In this document: piece by piece, positions 23,371 to 32,036 of the stretch
Numbering within the stretch: the stretch's first letter is position 1
Layout of the letters: each line of letters opens with the position of its first letter
Assembly: GCA_002686885.1 (NCBI GenBank)
Contig: NYYT01000032.1
Coordinates: 4,746-38,949 of the forward strand
Direction: 5' to 3'
Length of the DNA: 34,204 nucleotides
Source of the DNA: Pedosphaera sp.
GTDB taxonomy: Bacteria; Verrucomicrobiota; Verrucomicrobiia; Limisphaerales; AAA164-E04
Position numbers and translations under genes: made by a program
Notes under the pieces: generated by a model
What the model saw: only the letters and a program-made list of their open reading frames with translations
Databases searched by the model: none
What the model was told of the DNA's origin: nothing

Positions 23371-25878
23371 TTACGGACCAACGGACCACTGCTCCAAAGC
23401 ACCGGGGGCGTAGACGACCTGCTGCAGGGCATCCTTGAGGCCATCGAGATAGGGGTATCGTCGGGTCAGAAACAAACCGTAGGCCTGATTCAAGGGGTCG
23501 ATCCAGAAAGAGGTGGAATGGTAACCACCCCAACCATAAACACCCACAGGCGCCTGGGTTTTCGCTTGAACCGGGTCCTGAAGGATTTCAAACCCAAAAC
23601 CCAGAACCCTACCTTTAACGGCACCGTCAAACCCGGGGATCTCCCCCAACTGGTCCTGAGTCATCTGTTGTAAGGTCTCCGGTTGAATGAGCGCCCGTCC
23701 TTGCAAAGTTCTGCCACCGTTTGCAAGCATGCCGCAGAAGCGTCCATAGTCTTCCAGCGTTGAGACCAGCCCCTCGCCTCCCAGTTGCAAGGCACTGCCA
23801 GACCGGTAATAAAGCTCATCTTCTACGAGAGTCCCCTCGCGGAAGTGATCCTGCTCCCATACCGAAAGGGGTTGGAAGCGCTGTCGATCTTCCTCACTCA
23901 ATCCAAATTGGGTATCCACCATGCCCAGAGGTTCAAAGATTTCCCTGGTCAGAAAATTTTCTAGCGTCTGACCGCTGAGCCGCTCAACCAAGTAGCCCAG
24001 GACGGCTGTGCTCATACCGTAGGTGTAGCGCTCGCCAGGCTGGTGCTGAAGGGGTTGACGTGCCAACAAACGCATCAACGATTCCAGATCTTCCAGCTCC
24101 ATGACCTCTTTCCACGTCCCCTCGTCATGAAAGGAACCATCATAGGCGTATATGCCCGAAGTGTGGAGCAAGAGATGTCGGTAGGTGATGGGACGTGCCA
24201 GGGGAAGCAGGCTCCCATCCTCTCCTCGAACCTTCAGGGCGGCAAAAGTCGGTATCTGCTCTGCTACCGAGTCGTCCAGCTCAAAGAGCCCACGCTCGTA
24301 GAGCATCATCACGGCCAGCGAGGTGATGGGCTTGGTCATCGACCAGATGGGGAAGAGGGTCCTCCCATGCACAGGTCGATCATGTTTCAGGTGGCTTTGC
24401 ATGGCGGCCTGGTGGACCACCTGCCCCCGAGCACTGAACCGGAAGAGATGCGACGGTGTTCGCTCCTGCTCCACCCATTGCTTTTGCTGACGAGTGACTG
24501 CTTCCTGAAACTGAACCCTGGGATGCTGTGAAGAGGCATCGTAGCAGCGGATGACTTCATCATTGCGCACAAAAATATGGCGGTTGGCCAGAGCCGGCGC
24601 AGACCAGACCAGCCGACGACGCCCCACCTGATGCGTCGGTTCGATCAGTTGAGTGCGGCAGTGCTCTTCATACCCCTCCGGAGTCAAGGTCGCTGAAATC
24701 CACTCGCCATGATCATTGTAAATAAAGGTGTCTCCGGAGGGGGGATGATGAAAGGTGAATGCCGAGGGCCAGTCTCCGGATCGATCGCGGTATCGATTCT
24801 GGAGGGGTTGATCGGTTTGCCACCGACGACGACCATCACGAATATCGGCACAGTAAAACCATTGCCCTCCGCCAGCCGAATACAGGTAGCCCTCCGGATC
24901 CAGGTGAGCGGTATTGAGCACACCGCCCATGCCCTTGCGCACATCCCCACCCCAAAGTCGATGAGCTGAAAGCCCGTCGGGAGCCACCTGATAGGTGGCT
25001 GAAAATCGATTGAACCCCATCACATGAATGTGGTTTTCAAACACACGAGGCAGACCGATGGACATGCCATACAGCGGCTTGGCATCCACCCTCCAAAACG
25101 GACGGCCATTGGAAGGATTCAACCCTGCCAAGGCCTCTCCATGCCAGACCAGCACTTGCTGCCGCCCTCCCAAAGTCACCTGACTGGGGGGGCAATACCC
25201 TGGCTTGTCCGAAGAAAGGGAACGCCACCGCTCCTCCCCCGTATGACGATCGAGCGAGACCACCGTGCTACCGTCGCCTCCGACCATGCAGATCACCTGA
25301 TCCCCAACGACCAATGGGTGAGCGGCATAACCCCATTCCGGAACGGCGACGCCATAATCGGCTGGCAGATGCCGCGCCCAGAGGACTTCACCCGTGGAGG
25401 CCTTGAGGCAATGCAGATGACCCTCGGCGCCAAGGGCGTAAACCTGCTCTGCATAGACGGTCGGTGTACACCTGGGTCCGATCGCATAGAGATAGACCGT
25501 GGTGTAAGGCGCCTCATAACGATGTTCCCACAGAAGATCCCCAGTGGTCACATCGAAAGCCATGACTCGCTCCTGGCCGGGTATCTCAGCCCGGATAAAA
25601 TTGGGGTTGCCTTGGACCTTCCCTGGCTCGTAGGGCTTGGCAAGACGGTCCATGACAAACACCTTTCCACCCACCACCGATGGCCCCGAGTAACCGCCAC
25701 CCAGAGGATGTTCCCAATCAAGAGGCATCCCTGCTTCCGGAAAACGTGTGCGAACCCCTTCCTCGCGCCAGGTGGTATCCATGGATGGCCCCAGGAAATG
25801 GGGCCAGTCATCACCTCGAATCATGGTCGAAAGTGCCAACCATGCGAAGAGACGAAAGATAGATGGCATCCGACTCAT
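23371..25878 (-). CDS. PQQ-type beta-propeller fused to a serine beta-lactamase-like domain
   Basis: I use ATG 25878 (835 residues), which overlaps the stop of the upstream DUF2961 gene as ATGA and begins a signal peptide (MPSIFRLFAWLALSTMIRG). Residues about 25-450 are outer-membrane quinoprotein-like propeller blades: DDWPHFLGP, VMAFDVTTGDLLWEH, LHCLKASTGEVLWARH, VVSLDRHTGEERWRS, LAGLNPSNGRPFW. From about 465 the protein is a class C beta-lactamase/esterase: nucleophile motif SMTK at 513-516, HLLLHTSGIY near 569-578, the tyrosine motif YTYGMST near 618-624 and WGGYHSTSFW in place of KTG. Single-protein fusion of the two folds is unusual. The propeller could bind ligand or protein rather than PQQ. 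Probable substrates are esters or glycopeptides outside the cytoplasm, but this is guesswork. It is last in a three-gene minus-strand operon. Confidence 0.88.
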   Translation of the reverse strand: MSRMPSIFRLFAWLALSTMIRGDDWPHFLGPSMDTTWREEGVRTRFPEAGMPLDWEHPLGGGYSGPSVVGGKVFVMDRLAKPYEPGKVQGNPNFIRAEIPGQERVMAFDVTTGDLLWEHRYEAPYTTVYLYAIGPRCTPTVYAEQVYALGAEGHLHCLKASTGEVLWARHLPADYGVAVPEWGYAAHPLVVGDQVICMVGGDGSTVVSLDRHTGEERWRSLSSDKPGYCPPSQVTLGGRQQVLVWHGEALAGLNPSNGRPFWRVDAKPLYGMSIGLPRVFENHIHVMGFNRFSATYQVAPDGLSAHRLWGGDVRKGMGGVLNTAHLDPEGYLYSAGGGQWFYCADIRDGRRRWQTDQPLQNRYRDRSGDWPSAFTFHHPPSGDTFIYNDHGEWISATLTPEGYEEHCRTQLIEPTHQVGRRRLVWSAPALANRHIFVRNDEVIRCYDASSQHPRVQFQEAVTRQQKQWVEQERTPSHLFRFSARGQVVHQAAMQSHLKHDRPVHGRTLFPIWSMTKPITSLAVMMLYERGLFELDDSVAEQIPTFAALKVRGEDGSLLPLARPITYRHLLLHTSGIYAYDGSFHDEGTWKEVMELEDLESLMRLLARQPLQHQPGERYTYGMSTAVLGYLVERLSGQTLENFLTREIFEPLGMVDTQFGLSEEDRQRFQPLSVWEQDHFREGTLVEDELYYRSGSALQLGGEGLVSTLEDYGRFCGMLANGGRTLQGRALIQPETLQQMTQDQLGEIPGFDGAVKGRVLGFGFEILQDPVQAKTQAPVGVYGWGGYHSTSFWIDPLNQAYGLFLTRRYPYLDGLKDALQQVVYAPGALEQWSVGP

Positions 25879-27440
25879 GGTTGCACCCCCTGACCAGAGG
25901 TTTCCCAAACCAGTGCGGCATGCAGAGCCCAATGGCGCTTATTCAGAGGCTGGTCGGTATTGTTGGTTTTAATGAGGCAGGTGTTGCTCCCTTGACGCAC
26001 CCCCACCGGCACCTCGGCCACTTCAAAGCCCTCTTCATGCTGGAGGGTCGCGACGCGTTCCCCGTTCCACCACACCACTGCCCAATCATCCAAGCCCAGC
26101 CGTAAAATAGCTTCGCCCTGTCGTTTACTTTTCATCTCATGCTGGGCGTAAGCGTGATGCCCCAGCAAGGTCAAGGGTGTGGCTCCATGATGCTTTTCAA
26201 AGAAAAGATGCTGCAGGTCCAGCCATCCCTTGTGAGTTCTCTGATTGACCACTTCGATGGTCTGACCGTTCGCCTTCCAGGACTCCGGCCAGGGGCTCTT
26301 GGGGAGTGAGTCCAACTGCTCAAACCCCTCCAAAGAGACCTCCGTCGGGAAAGGCCCTGCAATGTTCCATTGCCATTCCTGGATGCTTGCGACGGAGGTA
26401 GGTGTGGCCATCCGGTAGTCATACACCACCGATTCCATCGAATCTCCACGGCTCCCGGTCTTGAACACCATCGAATCAGAAAAAGCAATGGGGTCGGGTC
26501 CAAAGAAACGATAGAAGACTCCATCCTGATCGGTCCGACCTCGGTTCGCATGCCATGGACAACCCATCCACCGAGTCTGGATATCGTTGAAGCCCCAGGT
26601 AAACCCAAAGTCATCCTCCACGTTGTGACCGCGAATGACATGGGGGTCGGTGGCCCCGTCGATGAGCATGGTCATGCCACCGGTGTGGAACACCATGTCC
26701 GAATGATTTTTCTGGAGATAACCCACGACCACACCTGCCAGAAAACCCTCGCCCTGGATGTCCGCCAGTTCAAAGGCCGAACCTCGGGGTTGCGATACCT
26801 CTTCCTTGTGATAGGTCGCATGCAAGCGATACGGAGTGAGTGCAGTGGAGTCGGCGTAGCGGTGCCAGTCGGTCATGGCGACGGCACGTTCCCCTGTCGG
26901 GCCGATCAGCGAAATACGACACTCCTCGGCAAAAGGAATGGGAAGATAGAGGTTGTATCCCGGCGTGCCCTCGATTCTGGGATCCGGTACCGGGTTGGGA
27001 AAGACGGTGTAGGCCGCACAGTCAATGGGATAAGGATCCAGCCCATGCATCACACCAAAAAAAGGCTGCAGGGGTACCTGAACCTGGGGCGTCGCTGCCC
27101 CATCCACATGGATCACCAGTTTTGTTTTCTTGCCCGGCAGCAGCCACACATGTCGGACACAACCAGGGCCTTTCAACACAGCCAGATCTGCTTGCCCTCC
27201 CTCTGGGATGCGCTGATCGCTGTTGCTGCGTTGCGATGTGAAACGGGCAGGCAGTTGAATCATGGGCACGGCCGGATCCTGAAGGAGCGCGGGTGCCGGA
27301 TCTGCATGGAGACTTGAGGATGGATTTAGCAAGCTGACCACCAGCAGGCAAGTCCATGACCACCCACGGGGACCACGCAGCCAAGAAACCAATAACGTAT
27401 GGAGCGCTAGAATCCTGGTATCGATGAGGAGCTTCAACAT
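25875..27440 (-). CDS. DUF2961 (GH172-like) secreted protein
   Basis: A 521-residue protein with a long basic-hydrophobic N terminus (WTCLLVVSLLNPSSSLHA) and a likely cut after HA near 46. DUF2961 marks: SNSDQRIPEGG near 72-82, GPGCVRHVWLLPG, DGAATPQVQVPLQPFFG near 112-129, NLYLPIPFAEECRISL, DPHVIRGHNVEDDFGFTWGF near 265-285, and RWMGCPWH. Family members now classed as GH172 include difructose-dianhydride and arabinofuranose-acting enzymes working as trimers. The Glu in GHNVEDD is a candidate catalytic residue. The C-terminal 130 residues form an additional beta-sandwich (LRLGLDDWAVVWWNGERVA). A shorter start within the first 20 codons is possible. It is flanked by a GH99-like gene 80 nt upstream and the PQQ/beta-lactamase fusion overlapping downstream. 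Confidence 0.88.
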   Translation of the reverse strand: MLKLLIDTRILALHTLLVSWLRGPRGWSWTCLLVVSLLNPSSSLHADPAPALLQDPAVPMIQLPARFTSQRSNSDQRIPEGGQADLAVLKGPGCVRHVWLLPGKKTKLVIHVDGAATPQVQVPLQPFFGVMHGLDPYPIDCAAYTVFPNPVPDPRIEGTPGYNLYLPIPFAEECRISLIGPTGERAVAMTDWHRYADSTALTPYRLHATYHKEEVSQPRGSAFELADIQGEGFLAGVVVGYLQKNHSDMVFHTGGMTMLIDGATDPHVIRGHNVEDDFGFTWGFNDIQTRWMGCPWHANRGRTDQDGVFYRFFGPDPIAFSDSMVFKTGSRGDSMESVVYDYRMATPTSVASIQEWQWNIAGPFPTEVSLEGFEQLDSLPKSPWPESWKANGQTIEVVNQRTHKGWLDLQHLFFEKHHGATPLTLLGHHAYAQHEMKSKRQGEAILRLGLDDWAVVWWNGERVATLQHEEGFEVAEVPVGVRQGSNTCLIKTNNTDQPLNKRHWALHAALVWETSGQGVQP

Positions 27441-27520
27441 GACAATCCAAGGATAGCCCGATTATCCTTCATCCTCCAAGCCTCACCTGCACCTTCTCTG
27501 CGAGCGCCGCAAAAGCGACA

Positions 27521-28729
27521 TCAAGGCGCTGCCTCGGACTCCTCCGCCTGAGTGGCCTCACGGCTTGCTTGTGCTTGAACCAACTCACGCTTGAGCAAGT
27601 CCAGATAGAGATTCCCATAGTCCGGATAAAGATCGGACTCGGTGTAATAAGAGCCCGAGTCAGAGTCATCGACCATGGTGGTCTCCTGATTGCCTGCGGT
27701 CGGTTCGATTTGTGTGTCCTCATACCACTCATTGAAGGAGGTGATCATGAACATGCGCTCGGCCTGATCATCCACCATTGGCACAACCACCTCGCGGATG
27801 GCACTCACAAAAATATCTCCTTCTCGAGAGTCCGGTTCATCGGTGAAATACCTCGGCCTGCCAGGATGCCCCTGACGAACCGCCCGATCATTGTATCCGG
27901 GCGCAATCCCGGGCACGAAAGCCGTTCCCACGGCATGGGCTGCCTCCTGAGCCTGCTGGTAAGACCGCAACAAGCGACCGAGCCCCTTGCGGGTTGCCCC
28001 CTCGATTTGAAAAGACTGTCCATAAACATCATAGGCTGTCACAGCATCCCAGGGCTGTGCGTGCGCGCCGCGATATCCCGGACCGAAGACTTCATCACCT
28101 ATCAGGTAGAGATTGGGGAAACGACTGCGAAGGGCGGCCAGTGCCTCCTGTCCTCGGTTTCGAAAATACACTCGAGTCAAATAAAGGAACACCACCGGCT
28201 TGCCCTGAATGCGCAGGTACTGCGGATGGGAAAAAAGATGCTGATTCAGATACTCAAAATCGGGGATGAGAGAATCGTAGTTCGGTTGTTCAAAGCTGCC
28301 CAGGCGCCCAGTGGATTCATAGAGGATGGCGTATTGCAGTGATTCAGCCTGTGGGTGTTTGAGAATGTGATCCTGAAGAGCACGGTCCTCTCGCTTGCCC
28401 GGCCCCCACCAGCTGACGGCCCAAAAATCCAGCCCGGCTCGTCGACTTTGTTCGATGTGAGCTCCGATGACCTGAGGGTCTCGGCTACTGTAGACACCCA
28501 GCGCAGGCAACTGACGCGGTGTGAGTCGCCCCCGAAGAGCCTGTCGCATCCAGCCACGCTCCTCGCTCTGGGCTGGGGCGGCATACCAGGGATAGTAGTA
28601 GGCCCCGGCCAGGAAGTCGTCCGCCCCCGGGGAGGGGGCCTTTGAGGGCTGTGTCCAAAGCACCTCCTGAAAAGAGGTGCAGAGCATGGCAAACAGGATC
28701 AGGATGAGGGTGTGGTGAGGTCCTTGCAT
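27521..28729 (-). CDS. GH99-like (endo-alpha-mannosidase-type) glycosidase
   Basis: A 402-residue exported protein; signal peptide HTLILILFAMLCTSFQ. The core starts with LAGAYYYPWYA near 40-50, then HIEQSRRAGLDFWAVSWWGPG, KPVVFLYLTRVYFRN, DAVTAYDVYGQ, FVPGIAPGYND near 270-280 and FNEWYEDTQIEP near 333-344. In GH99 enzymes, which act on alpha-mannosides in N-glycan or yeast-type mannan, two Glu residues three apart serve as base and acid; NEWYED keeps that spacing. The C-terminal end (REATQAEESEAAP) is a disordered tail. First gene of the minus-strand operon with the DUF2961 and PQQ/lactamase genes; an intergenic region with several inverted repeats lies upstream. Related bacterial proteins are often called WbsX-like, and the exact linkage cleaved is open. 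Confidence 0.87.
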   Translation of the reverse strand: MQGPHHTLILILFAMLCTSFQEVLWTQPSKAPSPGADDFLAGAYYYPWYAAPAQSEERGWMRQALRGRLTPRQLPALGVYSSRDPQVIGAHIEQSRRAGLDFWAVSWWGPGKREDRALQDHILKHPQAESLQYAILYESTGRLGSFEQPNYDSLIPDFEYLNQHLFSHPQYLRIQGKPVVFLYLTRVYFRNRGQEALAALRSRFPNLYLIGDEVFGPGYRGAHAQPWDAVTAYDVYGQSFQIEGATRKGLGRLLRSYQQAQEAAHAVGTAFVPGIAPGYNDRAVRQGHPGRPRYFTDEPDSREGDIFVSAIREVVVPMVDDQAERMFMITSFNEWYEDTQIEPTAGNQETTMVDDSDSGSYYTESDLYPDYGNLYLDLLKRELVQAQASREATQAEESEAAP

Positions 28730-28862
28730 CGTCCCACACTGTGAAACGAGTTACAGTGCAATGGCAATGGAAATGCATGGGATCAACCTACTCCCATGCC
28801 CGCACTGAGCTCGGTGATTTCCATACTTGAGCCAGTATGGATGCCATTCCTATAGTCCTATC
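28730..28862. promoter_or_regulatory. divergent control region with three inverted repeats
   Basis: The 133 nt between the GH99-like gene and the plus-strand haem fusion gene contain CACTGT/ACAGTG around 10 nt (28737-28758), GCATGGGA/TCCCATGC around 9 nt (28775-28799) and CCATACT/AGTATGG around 6 nt (28821-28840), all perfect. None is followed by a T-tract, so they look like operators rather than terminators. Promoters for both directions must lie here, but I see no textbook -35/-10 pair. Confidence 0.4.
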
Positions 28863-31800
28863 ATGCTCAACCGCGTCATGATGCTTTGGATCTACCTTGC
28901 CATCCTTGCTGGAATCACGTGCTCTCGCGCCGACCACCCGCCTCTGAGCCTTCAGCCCGGCGAGCATGTCGTTTTCGTAGGCAACGGACTGGCGGCTCGA
29001 ATGCAGCATCAAGGCCATTTAGAGACGGCCATCCATCAACGCTTTCCCTCCCACCGTCTGGTGGTGCGGAACATGGCTGATGCAGGCAATACACCCGGTT
29101 TTCGCCCCCACTCCGGAAGACCCAACCCCTATCGTTTTCCGGGAGCGGAGACCTTTCGCAAACCCCTCAACCAAGCCAAGGATCGATGGGGATCGGGTCA
29201 CGCTGGTTTTGGCACCTACCCCACGACCGATCAGTGGCTGGACCGATTGAAAGCCGATGTCATCATTGGATTTTTTGGTTACAACGAATCGTTCGATGGA
29301 GAAGAGGGGGTAGAGAATTTCAAAGCGGAACTGGCAGGCTGGATCCGCCATGTACGATCCTCCACCTACCATGAGGGGCAATCCCCGCGGGTGGCATTGG
29401 TCTCACCCATTGCCTTTGAGGATCTTTCTGCCACCCATCACACCCCAAACGGACGTTACATCAATGAGCGACTGGCTCTTTACACCCGAGCCATGGAAGG
29501 CATCGCCACCGCCGAGCGAGTCCCCTTTGTCGATGTGTTTGCCTCAAGCCAGAGGTGGTTCACTTCCTCCGACAGTGCGCTGACCTTGGATGGCTTCCAG
29601 CTGAATGAAAAGGGCAACCGTCTTCTGGCCCATCAGGTCGCTGAAACACTTTTCGGTGCACAAGCCCCTCACAACCGTGACATGGAAGGGGTCAGGGAGG
29701 CCGTCATGGAGAAAAATTGGATGTGGCACCATTGGTACAAGATCCCCAACGGGGTCCACGTCTTTGGTCGCAGGCATCGCCCCTTTGGTCCTGACAACTA
29801 CCCGCACGAGCTGCTCAAACTCAAGGAGCTGACAGCCAATCGCGACCAGGCCATCTGGGCTCGGCTCGAGAACAAGGACTTTGATCTGGCCGGGGCTGAT
29901 GCCGCAACCCACCCCTTGCCAACCATCGAGACCAACTACCGAACCAGTGGAAAAAACGGCAGCACCGACTATCTTTATGAGCAGGATGCCATCGACTCCA
30001 TGATGATGGCTGATGGGTTCCGCATAGAGCTTTTTGCCTCTGAGAAACGCTTCCCCAACCTGGCGAACCCCGTACAGATGTCCTTTGACAACGCCGGTCG
30101 ACTGTGGGTTTCGACCATGCCCAGTTACCCTCATTACCAGCCGGGAGATCCGCGTCCCGATGACAAACTGCTCATCTACGAGGATCTGGACGGCGACGGA
30201 AAGGCGGACAAGGAGACAGTGTTTGCCGACGGCCTCCACCTGCCGACCGGCTTTGAACTGGCAAGCGAAGGGGTCTACCTGGCCCAGGGCACGCATCTCA
30301 TGCTGCTGAGCGACACCGATGGGGATGACCATGTCGACCAGCGAGAGATCCTTCTCAGCGGTTTTGATGATCACGATACCCACCACGTCATCAGCGCCTT
30401 TTGCGCCGACCCCAGTGGGGCCATCTACATGGGCGAGGGCACGTTTCTGCACAGTCACATTGAAACGGCCTACGGACCAGTCCGCAGTTCCAACGGAGGT
30501 TTCTTTCGCTACGATCCCAGACGACGCCACCTGGAACGCACCGCCAGGCTATCCATTCCCAACCCCTGGGGAACGGCCGTGGATGGCTGGGGGCAGATTT
30601 TCTTTACCGATACCTCCGACCCCAACATGCGATGGATGATCCCAGGGACCGTTGCAGTCCCCTACGGCAGTTTTGCTCCCAACCCTCGAAACCTGATCGA
30701 GGAAGCGCATCGCATGCGGCCTACCTCAGGTCTGGAGTTTGTCTCCAGTGGTCATTTCCCCGATTCCATGCAGGGAGACTGGCTCATTCACAACACGATC
30801 GGTTTCCTGGGCACCAAGCAGCACACCCTGGAAGATGGGCCAACTGGCTACACCAGTCGACATCGACAGGACTTGCTGCGCAGCAAGGATGGAAACTTCC
30901 GCCCCGTGGACATGGAATTTGCTCCCGATGGATCCCTCTACCTGGTGGACTGGCACAATGTGCTGGTAGGACATATGCAGCACAGCGCGCGGGATCCACT
31001 ACGTGATCATGCCCACGGGCGCATCTACCGCATGACCTATCCTGCCCGCCCACTGTTGCAGCCAGCGAAAATTGCAGGAGCCTCCATCGATCAGCTTCTT
31101 GAAAACCTCAAGTTGCCCGAGGATCGCACCCGTTACCGGACGCGTCGCGAACTACGAGGCCGCTCCACTCAGGAAGTCATGGAGGCCCTTGACCGTTGGC
31201 TCCGTCAACTGAAACCAGATCATCCCAACCATGCACAGCACCTGGTCGAAGCCATGTGGGTGGCCTGGGGTCAGGATCATCTGGACGATGCCCTGGTATC
31301 CCGAGTGCTGGCCTCCGACCAATTCAAGGCACGAGCGGCCGCCGTTCGTGCCATCCGCTACAACCGCCATCGCTTGAGCAACGTCCACAGCCAACTGGAG
31401 CAAGCCGCCCGTGATCCCCATGGTCGGGTCCGTCTGGAAGCAGCCGTGGCCGCCTCCTGGCTCCGTCCGGAAGAAGGTCTGCGGATCCTGGAAGCCGCCA
31501 CCACCCACCCCGTGGACGATTGGTTGGAACCGGTCCTCAAGACGGCGCTGGCCAGTCTGAGGGGTCGCAGCGTGGATGCCCCGGTTTGGCAGGCACCCAA
31601 GACCCATCTCCAGGGACTGGCTGGAAAACTCTTCACCGAGGGGGCCGAGATCTACCGGCGAGAAGGTCACTGCGCCACCTGCCATCAGGAAACCGGCTTG
31701 GGATTGCCCGCAGCCCAGTTCCCGCCTCTTGAGGGATCGGAATGGGTGAGCGGTTCTCCCGAAAGGTTGATTGCCCTCACCCTGCATGGACTGCTGGGGC

Positions 31801-32030
31801 CCATCGAAGTGAAGGGCGAGGCCTACCAGGGACGGGTACCGATGACAGCCTTCAAAGGGCTCAGTGATCGCGAAATCGCCGCCGTACTCACCTATGTGCG
31901 GACCACCTTCGGTGAGGGCGCCTCGGTCATCACTCCAGAAACCGTGGCAGGTATCCGCCAGCAAACCGCCAACCAGAAAAGCTTCTATCACCCTGAAGCG
32001 CTCAACCGCCAATTTGCCCCCAACCCCTGA
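28863..32030 (+). CDS. PVC-type fusion: SGNH-like, dehydrogenase propeller, HEAT, cytochrome c
   Basis: About 1055 residues from ATG 28863 (a TTG 36 nt upstream would precede the signal peptide MLWIYLAILAGITCSRA). Residues about 30-270 follow the SGNH outline (GFFGYNESF, then TLDGFQLNEKG as the D-G-x-x-L-like block), but the first block reads VVFVGNGLAARMQ, so the nucleophile Ser is missing. About 385-730 is the PVC membrane-bound dehydrogenase-type propeller (NPVQMSFDNAGRLWVST, DLDGDGKADKETVF, TDGDDHVDQREI). About 770-900 are HEAT-like helices (VSRVLASDQFKARAAAVRAI). The end is a cytochrome c with CATCH at 937-941 and a Met in VPMTAF as likely sixth ligand. The family probably oxidises sugars and passes electrons to haem, but no substrate is known. 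Transcribed divergently from the GH99-like gene; ends 6 nt from the stop of the next gene. Confidence 0.9.
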   Translation: MLNRVMMLWIYLAILAGITCSRADHPPLSLQPGEHVVFVGNGLAARMQHQGHLETAIHQRFPSHRLVVRNMADAGNTPGFRPHSGRPNPYRFPGAETFRKPLNQAKDRWGSGHAGFGTYPTTDQWLDRLKADVIIGFFGYNESFDGEEGVENFKAELAGWIRHVRSSTYHEGQSPRVALVSPIAFEDLSATHHTPNGRYINERLALYTRAMEGIATAERVPFVDVFASSQRWFTSSDSALTLDGFQLNEKGNRLLAHQVAETLFGAQAPHNRDMEGVREAVMEKNWMWHHWYKIPNGVHVFGRRHRPFGPDNYPHELLKLKELTANRDQAIWARLENKDFDLAGADAATHPLPTIETNYRTSGKNGSTDYLYEQDAIDSMMMADGFRIELFASEKRFPNLANPVQMSFDNAGRLWVSTMPSYPHYQPGDPRPDDKLLIYEDLDGDGKADKETVFADGLHLPTGFELASEGVYLAQGTHLMLLSDTDGDDHVDQREILLSGFDDHDTHHVISAFCADPSGAIYMGEGTFLHSHIETAYGPVRSSNGGFFRYDPRRRHLERTARLSIPNPWGTAVDGWGQIFFTDTSDPNMRWMIPGTVAVPYGSFAPNPRNLIEEAHRMRPTSGLEFVSSGHFPDSMQGDWLIHNTIGFLGTKQHTLEDGPTGYTSRHRQDLLRSKDGNFRPVDMEFAPDGSLYLVDWHNVLVGHMQHSARDPLRDHAHGRIYRMTYPARPLLQPAKIAGASIDQLLENLKLPEDRTRYRTRRELRGRSTQEVMEALDRWLRQLKPDHPNHAQHLVEAMWVAWGQDHLDDALVSRVLASDQFKARAAAVRAIRYNRHRLSNVHSQLEQAARDPHGRVRLEAAVAASWLRPEEGLRILEAATTHPVDDWLEPVLKTALASLRGRSVDAPVWQAPKTHLQGLAGKLFTEGAEIYRREGHCATCHQETGLGLPAAQFPPLEGSEWVSGSPERLIALTLHGLLGPIEVKGEAYQGRVPMTAFKGLSDREIAAVLTYVRTTFGEGASVITPETVAGIRQQTANQKSFYHPEALNRQFAPNP

Positions 32031-32036
32031 CCCAGA

